Below are positions 34,795-41,408 of a DNA stretch of 64,000 bases, one piece after another. Each line of letters starts with the position of its first letter. Positions within the stretch are counted from its first letter, which is position 1. Made by a program: the position numbers and the translations under genes. The notes beneath the pieces were generated by a model. That model had not been told where the DNA came from. It saw nothing but the letters and a program-made list of their open reading frames with translations, and did no database searches. This DNA is from Rhodanobacter humi (GTDB lineage Bacteria > Pseudomonadota > Gammaproteobacteria > Xanthomonadales > Rhodanobacteraceae). Location of the stretch: assembly GCF_041107455.1 (NCBI RefSeq), contig NZ_JBGBPY010000001.1:1674001-1738000 (forward strand). Reading direction: 5' to 3'.

Positions 34795-35415
34795 GTGGAC
34801 GCCACCGCCCAGCGCCAGAGCCTGCGGGAGCAGATGGCCGAACGCCGCCGCGCGTTGCCGCCGCCGGCGCGCATGGCCGCCGCGCAAGGCCTGCGCCGCA
34901 CGCTGGAACAGCTGCCCGAATACCTCACCGACCTGCGCGTGGCCGGCTACTGGGCCAGCGGCGGCGAACTGCCGCTGAACCTGGTGATCCCGCCGCTGGC
35001 CGCGCGCGGCCAACGCTTCCTGCTGCCGCTGCTGGCCAAGGGCAAGGAACTGCACTTCGCGCCCTGGCGCGACGGCGACCCGATCGCGCCGAACCGCTAC
35101 GGCATCCCCGAGCCGGTGGCGCCGCGCGAATGGTTCGCGCCGTTCCAGCTCGACCTGGTGCTGGTGCCGCTGCTCGCCTTCGACCGCCGCGGCCACCGCC
35201 TCGGCCACGGCGGCGGCTACTACGACCGCAGCTTCGCCTTCCTGAAAGACCAGGCGCGCCCCACTGAACCGCTGCTGGTGGGCGTCGCCTACGCGTTCCA
35301 GGAAGTCGAGCAACTCGACGTGGAAGCCTGGGACGTGCCGCTGGACTACGTCGCCACCGACCGCGAACTGATCGCCTGCAACACCACCGGACAAGACGGA
35401 GCCGCCCACGCATGA
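34795..35415 (+). CDS. fau: 5-formyltetrahydrofolate cyclo-ligase
   Basis: It converts 5-formyl-THF to 5,10-methenyl-THF with ATP, rescuing a folate storage form. The GTG at 34795 with GGAG eight nt upstream gives 206 residues starting with DATAQRQSLREQMAERRRALP. An ATG at 34762 lies in the 6S terminator and is less likely. Family motifs include GYWASGGELPL, YGIPEP, DLVLVPLLAFDRRGHRLGHGGGYYDRSFAFL and the closing VPLDYVATDRELI. It overlaps the EVE gene by four bases. Confidence 0.94.
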   Translation: MDATAQRQSLREQMAERRRALPPPARMAAAQGLRRTLEQLPEYLTDLRVAGYWASGGELPLNLVIPPLAARGQRFLLPLLAKGKELHFAPWRDGDPIAPNRYGIPEPVAPREWFAPFQLDLVLVPLLAFDRRGHRLGHGGGYYDRSFAFLKDQARPTEPLLVGVAYAFQEVEQLDVEAWDVPLDYVATDRELIACNTTGQDGAAHA

Positions 35416-35879
35416 GCCCCCGCGAGCGCCATTACTGGCTGATGAAATCGGAACCCGACGCGTTCTCCATCGACGACCTCAAACGCAAGAAGCAGGAGGC
35501 GTGGGACGGCGTACGCAACTACCAGGCGCGCAACTACATGCGCGACGGCATGCGCGTGGGCGACAAGGTGTTCTTCTACCACTCCAACTGCGCCGAACCC
35601 GGCATCGTCGGCATCGCCACCGTGGCCACCGACGCCTACCCCGACCCCAGCCAGTTCGACCCCAAGAGCAAATACTTCGACCCCGGCAGCTCGCGCGACA
35701 ACCCGCGCTGGCTGCTGGTCGACGTGAAGTTCGCGAAGAAACTCAAGCGCACCATCACGCTGAAGGAACTGCAGGCCGACGCGGCGCTGGACGGCATGGT
35801 GCTGGTCCGCAAGGGCAGCCGGCTGTCGGTGCAGCCGGTGGACGCGGGGCACTGGGAGCACATCCTCGCGCTGGAGTGA
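35412..35879 (+). CDS. EVE-domain protein
   Basis: This 155-residue protein consists of one EVE (PUA-like) domain: HYWLMKSEPDAFSIDDLKRKK, WDGVRNYQARNYMRD, FFYHSNCAEPGIVGIATV and GHWEHILALE. EVE domains bind modified bases in DNA or RNA and often accompany restriction systems, but here the neighbours are housekeeping genes (fau upstream), as in many proteobacteria. The DNA or RNA ligand is unknown. Confidence 0.93.
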   Translation: MSPRERHYWLMKSEPDAFSIDDLKRKKQEAWDGVRNYQARNYMRDGMRVGDKVFFYHSNCAEPGIVGIATVATDAYPDPSQFDPKSKYFDPGSSRDNPRWLLVDVKFAKKLKRTITLKELQADAALDGMVLVRKGSRLSVQPVDAGHWEHILALE

Positions 35880-35908
35880 TGGCCGGGCGATATGCGCGGT
35901 GCGTTGCT

Positions 35909-35932
35909 CCCTCTCCTGCTTGCAGGGGAGGG
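35909..35932. repeat. C-rich palindromic repeat, hairpin-only copy
   Basis: CCCTCTCCTGC pairs with GCAGGGGAGGG across a TT loop, with one G-T wobble. It belongs to the same CCCTCTCC/GGGAGAGG family as 22993-23031 and lies 30 nt past the EVE-domain stop. Confidence 0.7.
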
Positions 35933-36007
35933 CTGGAGCGGGGTGCTTTTGCTCGCTCATTGTATGCATGACAAAGCGGCGAACGCGCAGAGGCAGAAGC
36001 ATCTCTC

Positions 36008-36031
36008 CCCTCTCCCGCAAGCGGGAGAGGG
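36008..36031. repeat. C-rich palindromic repeat, hairpin-only copy
   Basis: CCCTCTCCCGC (36008-36018) pairs perfectly with GCGGGAGAGGG (36021-36031) around AA, followed by GAAAA. With the copy at 35909 it brackets the gap between the convergent EVE and potassium-channel genes, and may help terminate transcription from either side. Confidence 0.7.
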
Positions 36032-36047
36032 AAAATCGTGTGAGCGC

Positions 36048-37256
36048 TCAGCCCTTGGGCGGCGCCACCGGTGCCTGTTGGAACACCCGCTGCAACACGA
36101 AGTCCCCGGTGACTTCCTCCCCCGACAGCAGCATCGCCATCAGCTCGCCACCCAGCACCTGCGGCGCGATCACCACGTCGGGCTGCACCAGCTTGACGCG
36201 GCTGAGGTGGCTGGCGTCGTTCACCGCGGCGACGGTGCGCGCGTTGCCGGCGAGTTCCTTCACCGCGAGCACCACGAACGCGTTCTCGGAGTCGTCGGCG
36301 AGCATCGCCAGCACGGCCTCGGCCTTGTGCGCGCCGGCCTGGCGCAGCACGTCGAGGTTGCTTGGGTCGCCTACAGCCACGTCGACGCCGACCAGCTCGC
36401 CGTCGGCGGGCGCCTCGCGCAGCAGGCGGGTGACCGGGCGGCCGCGCCGCGCCAGTTCACGCCAGGTGTTGATCGCCAGCGAGGTATTGCCGATCACCAC
36501 GAAGTGGTTTTCCCGTTTCATGTCCGAACCCTTGCGGTTGACGATGCGTTGCAGGCTGCGGCTGACCATCGGCGCGATCACCGCGGTCAGCGAGGTCGCG
36601 AACACCGCCACGCCGAGCACGATCACCGACACCGCGAACAGTTTCGCCTCGGGCGTCACCGGCACGATGTCGCCGTAGCCCACCGTGCTCATGGTGACCA
36701 TCGCGTAGTACAGCGCGGTCGTGAGGTCGGTAATCGCGGGCCGGAAGTCGGCGCCGAGGTAATAGCTGCCGAAGGTGGCGTACATCACCAGCATCGCCAC
36801 CGAGGTCAGCGCGAACAGCGTGCTGGCGGCCACGCTGGAACGGCTGAAATGCCGCCATGCCGTGAGCAGCGCCACCAGCAGCAGCACGAAGTAGACGAGC
36901 AGCACGTGCGCGTGGTGCGCGCCCGCGAGCAAGTTCACCAGCGCGGTGAACGCGAGCAGCAACGCCATCGTCCAGGCCAGCCGCGAACGCAGCAGCAGGC
37001 CGATCGCCATGGTGAGCAGGCCCAGCCCGATCAGCAGCGGCGGCAGCACGCTGGGCCGGAGGTCGAACTGGCCGCCAGCGAGGCGCGCGAGGTAGTGCTG
37101 CCAGTCCGCGCCCAGGTCCAGCCGCAGCAGCGCCAGCGCGCCCAGCCCCAGCAGCAGCGCCAGCGGGACGTGCGGGAACCAGTAGCTGGTATGCAGCAGC
37201 TGCTGCACGCGGTGCCAGAGCGCACGCCAGCGTTGCCGTGTCGTCCTCAGCCACAC
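36048..37256 (-). CDS. Kch-like voltage-gated potassium channel with RCK domain
   Basis: This is an inner-membrane potassium channel subunit. From the GTG at 37256 it has about 402 residues (E. coli Kch 417). Six or so hydrophobic helices occupy the first half, followed by the selectivity filter in YYAMVTMSTVGYGDIVP, then the inner helix LFAVSVIVLGVAVFATSLTAVIA. A cytoplasmic RCK/TrkA-N domain follows (HFVVIGNTSLAINTWREL and VVIAPQVLGGELMAMLLSG). The nucleotide loop reads GNTSLA rather than GxGxxG, so NAD binding is doubtful. The start is uncertain; the frame stays open to 37319 but only with a TTG. Confidence 0.88.
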   Translation of the reverse strand: MWLRTTRQRWRALWHRVQQLLHTSYWFPHVPLALLLGLGALALLRLDLGADWQHYLARLAGGQFDLRPSVLPPLLIGLGLLTMAIGLLLRSRLAWTMALLLAFTALVNLLAGAHHAHVLLVYFVLLLVALLTAWRHFSRSSVAASTLFALTSVAMLVMYATFGSYYLGADFRPAITDLTTALYYAMVTMSTVGYGDIVPVTPEAKLFAVSVIVLGVAVFATSLTAVIAPMVSRSLQRIVNRKGSDMKRENHFVVIGNTSLAINTWRELARRGRPVTRLLREAPADGELVGVDVAVGDPSNLDVLRQAGAHKAEAVLAMLADDSENAFVVLAVKELAGNARTVAAVNDASHLSRVKLVQPDVVIAPQVLGGELMAMLLSGEEVTGDFVLQRVFQQAPVAPPKG

Positions 37257-37384
37257 GATGCATTGATTCCCGGGTTCCGGACCGGCGTTCACCGTAGCAA
37301 CTGCGGCGCATGCTGCCAAATCGCCGCGTGCGGCGCCCGCGCAAATCGGGGATCATGGCGCCCTTTCCAGCTCACGGTGCCGCC

Positions 37385-38026
37385 ATGAACCAGGTCAACG
37401 AAAAGAAACTCGCCGGCGAAGCCGCGCTGCGCTACGTCGAGGACGGCGCCATCGTGGGCGTGGGCACCGGCAGCACGGTGGCGTACTTCATCGACGCGCT
37501 GGCCACGATGAAGGACCGCATCAAGGGCGTGGTGTCCAGCTCGGAGCAGTCCACCGCGCAGCTGAAGAAGCACGGCATCGAGGTGTTCGACCTCAACGCC
37601 ACCGGCCCGCTCGACCTCTACATCGACGGCGCCGACGAATGCGATCCGTTCAAGCGCCTGATCAAGGGCGGCGGCGCGGCGCTCACCCGCGAGAAGATCG
37701 TGGCGGCGGCGGCGAGGAAGTTCGTCTGCATCATCGACTCCAGCAAGCGGGTGGACGTGCTGGGCAAGTTCCCGCTGCCGATCGAGGTGATCCCGATGGC
37801 GCGCAGCCTGGTCAGCCGCGAGATCGTGAAGCTGGGCGGCCAGCCGGTGTGGCGCGACGGCGTGACCACCGACAACGGCAACTGGATCATCGACGTGCAC
37901 GGCTGGCAGATCGCCGACCCGGTAGCGCTGGAGCAGCAGCTCAACCAGCTCGCCGGCGTGGTCACCGTGGGCCTATTCGCGCAGCGCCCGGCGGATGTGG
38001 TGCTGGTGGGTGACAAGGTGATGTGA
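37385..38026 (+). CDS. rpiA: Ribose-5-phosphate isomerase A
   Basis: It interconverts ribose-5-phosphate and ribulose-5-phosphate in the pentose phosphate pathway. The ATG at 37385 gives 213 residues. Motifs: [43 protein letters not shown] with the catalytic Asp, [16 protein letters not shown] with the catalytic Glu-Lys pair and [11 protein letters not shown]. It faces the NPP gene across a C-rich repeat. It is the last clearly housekeeping gene before the glycan locus. Confidence 0.97.
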   Translation: MNQVNEKKLAGEAALRYVEDGAIVGVGTGSTVAYFIDALATMKDRIKGVVSSSEQSTAQLKKHGIEVFDLNATGPLDLYIDGADECDPFKRLIKGGGAALTREKIVAAAARKFVCIIDSSKRVDVLGKFPLPIEVIPMARSLVSREIVKLGGQPVWRDGVTTDNGNWIIDVHGWQIADPVALEQQLNQLAGVVTVGLFAQRPADVVLVGDKVM

Positions 38027-38109
38027 GTTGGGGACGCCAACCGCTTCACGACGCCAGGCCCGCGCAGGCGGGAGGGCTCAGTCGAGGTGAGGCACGACGG
38101 CGTAAAGCA

Positions 38110-38147
38110 CCCTCTCCCCAACCCCTCTCCCGTGCACGGGAGAGGGG
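38110..38147. repeat. C-rich palindromic repeat with perfect 26-bp palindrome
   Basis: Positions 38122-38134 (CCCCTCTCCCGTG) and 38135-38147 form a perfect palindrome, preceded by CCCTCTCCCCAA. This is the inverted counterpart of the copy at 22993-23031 (hairpin plus TTGGGG tail). It lies between convergent rpiA and the phosphodiesterase gene. Confidence 0.75.
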
Positions 38148-38158
38148 CTTCCACGCCA

Positions 38159-39526
38159 TCACTCACCCGGCGCGAGGATCTTCGTCAGCGGCTTGCCCTG
38201 CACGTCGTCGCCGAATTTGATGTGCAGCAGATGCGCGATGGTCGGCGCGACGTCCACGTCGGGGAACGCCGGGATCTCGCCTGCGGGCCGGATGCCTGCT
38301 CCCGCGGCGATGAAGATCGCCTGCATCAGCGGGGCGGTGTTGGGGTAGCCGTGGGCGCCGATTTCCACGGTGGGCGTCTCGTAGCGCGGCGTGTCCTTGT
38401 CGGGGAATTCGTAGTCGTCGGCCGCGTAGAGCAGCAGGTCGGGCGCCTGATTGCTTTGCGCCGGAATTGGCCAGCCCAGTTTCGCGGCCTCGTCCGGGGT
38501 CAGCGCGGCGCGGATGCCAGGCTTGCCCGCGAACAGCTTTTTCAACTCCTGTCGCGAGGCATCGGTGGCATTCTTCTGGAAGACTAGGGCGAAGCCGCCT
38601 TCGGGGAGCGCGAACGCGGGCTGCCTGGCGGTAGCGCCCTGCAACCCGGCCTCGCGCAGCGGCACGTTGGGATTCAGCAGGTGGTGCACGCTTTGCTGGC
38701 CGTGGTCGGAGACGATGATGAAGGTGGTGTTGGCCAGTTCGCCTTCGGCGCGCACCGCGTCGACGACCTCCTTCACGCGGTCGTCGAGGAAGGCGATGGT
38801 GTTGCGTCCCGCATCGTTGCCGTAGCCGGTCGCGTGCTCGATGCTGTCCAATGCCAGCAGGTGCAGCAGCAGCAGGTCGGGATGGTGCTTGCGGATGATG
38901 TCGACCGCGGCGCGGGTGTAGATGCGGTCGCGCCAGGCCTGCGAGGGCCGGCCGAAATGCACCAGTTCGTCGCGCGTGACCACGCCCTCTCGCACCAGCT
39001 CCTGCTCGACCGCGCCATCCGGATCGGGGTGTTCGGGAAAGCGCCAGGCTATGCTCGGCGCGTGCATGATCGCGACCCAGTCCACCTCGGCGGTGACGAG
39101 TCCCGCCGCGTGCGCGGCGTCGTAGACGGTGGGTACGGCAACCAGCTGCGACTTCGGCGCATCCATGTCGATCCGCGGCGGCGTGGCCTCGCGCTGGTTG
39201 ACGATCAGCCCGTTGACCAGCACGTGGTGTCGGCTGGCGTCGACACCGGTGACCATGCTGGTGTGGTTGGGCCAGGTGATGGTGGGGTTGATCGGCTGCA
39301 TCGACACCGCATGCACGCCCTGCTGCATCAGCGCGCGCAGCGTGGGCGCGGGCAGCTCGGGCTCTTTCAGGCTCTCGGCGCCGAACGCGTCGAGGCTGAT
39401 CACGATCACCTTCGGCCGTGGCGTAGTCGTTGTCGCCTGTGCGCCGGGCATCAGCGCGACGAGGCCGGCCAGGAGACCCGCCGCGGCCAACAGGTGCCGC
39501 CACCGCTTGCTGCTTGAGACCATCAC
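38159..39526 (-). CDS. Secreted type I phosphodiesterase / nucleotide pyrophosphatase (alkaline phosphatase superfamily)
   Basis: The 455-residue product has a signal peptide (LLAAAGLLAGLVALMPGAQA) and the alkaline-phosphatase-superfamily metal site: VIVISLDAFGAES with the first Asp, the nucleophile Thr in PTITWPNHTSMVTG, HLLALDSIEHATG, FIIVSDHGQQ and the late His in IGAHGYPN. This NPP/phosphodiesterase type cleaves phosphodiester or pyrophosphate bonds, for example in nucleotide sugars or phosphoglycans; no substrate can be named. It follows the GH30 and TonB-receptor genes on the same strand, 28 nt downstream of GH30, so it may be part of that operon and process phosphate-substituted glycan. 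Confidence 0.9.
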   Translation of the reverse strand: MMVSSSKRWRHLLAAAGLLAGLVALMPGAQATTTTPRPKVIVISLDAFGAESLKEPELPAPTLRALMQQGVHAVSMQPINPTITWPNHTSMVTGVDASRHHVLVNGLIVNQREATPPRIDMDAPKSQLVAVPTVYDAAHAAGLVTAEVDWVAIMHAPSIAWRFPEHPDPDGAVEQELVREGVVTRDELVHFGRPSQAWRDRIYTRAAVDIIRKHHPDLLLLHLLALDSIEHATGYGNDAGRNTIAFLDDRVKEVVDAVRAEGELANTTFIIVSDHGQQSVHHLLNPNVPLREAGLQGATARQPAFALPEGGFALVFQKNATDASRQELKKLFAGKPGIRAALTPDEAAKLGWPIPAQSNQAPDLLLYAADDYEFPDKDTPRYETPTVEIGAHGYPNTAPLMQAIFIAAGAGIRPAGEIPAFPDVDVAPTIAHLLHIKFGDDVQGKPLTKILAPGE

Positions 39527-39554
39527 GCGATCCTCCGTCGGACAAACTGGTCAG

Positions 39555-41141
39555 TCATGGCTCGCCATCTCGCGCCGCATCGGGGCCGGCGGGGTGCAGC
39601 GCGTGTTCGAGCAGCCGGCGCGCCCGCTGCTCCCAGGTTTCCGTGGCGTAGTCCGGATTCCAGGTGAAGGTGGCCACGCTCTCGGGCGGCATCGTGTACC
39701 GGAAATGCAGCTGGCCCTGCTCGACGCCGACCGCGTGCGCGGCCTTCGCGCCGTTCGTCACCACCAGCACCAGCGAGCCGTCTTCGGCATTGCGGAACGC
39801 CACATTGTGGAGGTCCGGGCCGGTGTCGGTGGACCACACCCGCACCGCGCCGGGCAACACGAAGCAGCTGTAGTGGGCGAACGCGTAGTACTCGTCGTTG
39901 CGGCTCACCGCGCCGCTGTGCGAGTCGATCGTGACCATGCCCTTGCAGTTGTCGCAGCCGCCGTAGTGTGGGTCGTGGTTCTCGTCGAGCGCGAGGTTCC
40001 AGTACACCACGCCGCGCGCCCAGTTGCGCAGGCTGCCCAGTAGCAGGTCGCGCGCGAACCACAGCAGTTCGCCGTTCTTCGCGGATTCCCAGTCGCCGCC
40101 CGAGCACTCGGTGACGTAGGCGTCCTTGCGCGGCCAGGCGCGATGCACACGGCTCTGCGCGGCCGGGTCGCCCACATAGCAATGCCAGGCGATGCCGTCG
40201 AGATAGCTCCGGGCGTCGGCGTCGCCCAGCACGGCCAGGGGCTGCGCCGGGTCGTCCCAGTTGTGGTCCCAGCCGAGGATCAGCGGCCGCGTGCTGCGGT
40301 TCGCCAGGGCCGGGCCGAGGTATTGCCCGATGATCCGCGCGCGCGCGTCGGCGGGCAGCGCCATGCCCGGATAAGTCAGCGGCTGGAAGGCCGGTTCGTT
40401 CTGCACGGTCAGCGCCCAGATCGCGATGCCCTGGCCACGCATGGCGTCGACGTACTTGACCAGGTACTGCGCGTAGACCGACTCGTACTGCGCCAGCAGC
40501 GTGCCGCCGATCAGGCTGCCGTTGTTCTTCATCCATGCCGGCGCGCTCCACGGCGTGGCGATCAGGCGCAGCTCGGGATTGACCGCCAGCACCTCGCGCA
40601 GGGTCGGTATCAGGTACTCGAGATTGGCCGCGAGGTTGAAATGCGCCAGTCCGGCATCGACCTGGCCGGCAGGGAGGTCGTCCAGCGTGTACGGCTGGAG
40701 CGAGAAATCCGAAGCGCCGATGGTCACCCGCAGCAGGTTCAGGTTGAGGCCCGGCGGTGGGCCGAACATCTCGCGCAGGAACGCCATGCGCTGCCAGCTG
40801 TTGAGCCGGTTGCGGATCAGCCACGCGGAGGAATCGGTCATCGCCGCGCCGAAACCCACGATGCTCTGGAAGGTCCGGCTGGTGTCGATGACGATGTCGG
40901 CTGCCCCGGTCGCCGGCGACACGCTGATCGGGATGTCCGGTTGCCGCGCCAGGCGCAGCCGGCGATCCTGCGTACTCAGCCACAGCTCCACCGCCGGCCC
41001 GGTGGGCATCGCCAGCGGCAGCTGCAGCACCGGCGCGGCCGGCAGGCGCAAGGGCACGCGCAGCGCGGCCAGCGCGCACACGCTGAGCAGGGTCACCATC
41101 GCAATCGCGATCCGGCCGGATGTGCCCTGCCCTTCCTTCAT
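39555..41141 (-). CDS. GH30-family glycoside hydrolase
   Basis: A 528-residue retaining glycosidase of clan GH-A. An N-terminal hydrophobic helix (IAIAMVTLLSVCALAAL) suggests export or membrane anchoring. The (beta/alpha)8 core has FQSIVGFGAAMTDSSAWLI, LRVTIGASDFS and TPWSAPAWMKNNG, acid/base E249 in ALTVQNEP and nucleophile E345 in YVTECSGG, both intact. A C-terminal beta domain follows. GH30 enzymes include glucosylceramidases, beta-1,6-glucanases, beta-1,6-galactanases and xylanases; residues visible here do not settle which. In this locus a beta-1,6-galactanase or exo-acting role would be consistent. It lies between the TonB receptor and the phosphodiesterase. Confidence 0.92.
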   Translation of the reverse strand: MKEGQGTSGRIAIAMVTLLSVCALAALRVPLRLPAAPVLQLPLAMPTGPAVELWLSTQDRRLRLARQPDIPISVSPATGAADIVIDTSRTFQSIVGFGAAMTDSSAWLIRNRLNSWQRMAFLREMFGPPPGLNLNLLRVTIGASDFSLQPYTLDDLPAGQVDAGLAHFNLAANLEYLIPTLREVLAVNPELRLIATPWSAPAWMKNNGSLIGGTLLAQYESVYAQYLVKYVDAMRGQGIAIWALTVQNEPAFQPLTYPGMALPADARARIIGQYLGPALANRSTRPLILGWDHNWDDPAQPLAVLGDADARSYLDGIAWHCYVGDPAAQSRVHRAWPRKDAYVTECSGGDWESAKNGELLWFARDLLLGSLRNWARGVVYWNLALDENHDPHYGGCDNCKGMVTIDSHSGAVSRNDEYYAFAHYSCFVLPGAVRVWSTDTGPDLHNVAFRNAEDGSLVLVVTNGAKAAHAVGVEQGQLHFRYTMPPESVATFTWNPDYATETWEQRARRLLEHALHPAGPDAARDGEP

Positions 41142-41258
41142 GCGCGGCGCTCACCGCCGCGGGGCGCCGGCAGCCGGGTCGCGCTCATCGCACCCCCACG
41201 CTCGCGCAGGACAGGTCGTGGCAACCGGCCGGCGCCGCGATCCGCCCGGCGGCCTGCG

Positions 41259-41297
41259 TGCCGGCCGCACGAACGACTGTCGCCAGTGCGGCCGGCA
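41259..41297. terminator. Inverted repeat downstream of the first TonB receptor
   Basis: TGCCGGCCGCAC (41259-41270) pairs perfectly with 41286-41297 across a 15-nt loop. It lies in the 267-nt gap between the TonB receptor stop and the GH30 start on the minus strand. No T-tract follows, so it may attenuate transcription or stabilise the receptor mRNA rather than fully terminate. The rest of the gap shows nothing I recognise. Confidence 0.4.
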
Positions 41298-41408
41298 GCC
41301 AGCAAAGGTTTCGGATACGAGTCACGGGAAACCTCGTCGCGTTGATGCACCCACCCTGCAGGAGAATGGCGCCGGGCCGCGGCGAGTGGCCGCCCGACGC
41401 CCCGGCAC

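Noticed and set aside
22993-38147. Short palindromic repeats as a CRISPR array
   Set aside because: The copies are dispersed singly between genes, have variable loops and no regular spacers, and no cas genes are present.
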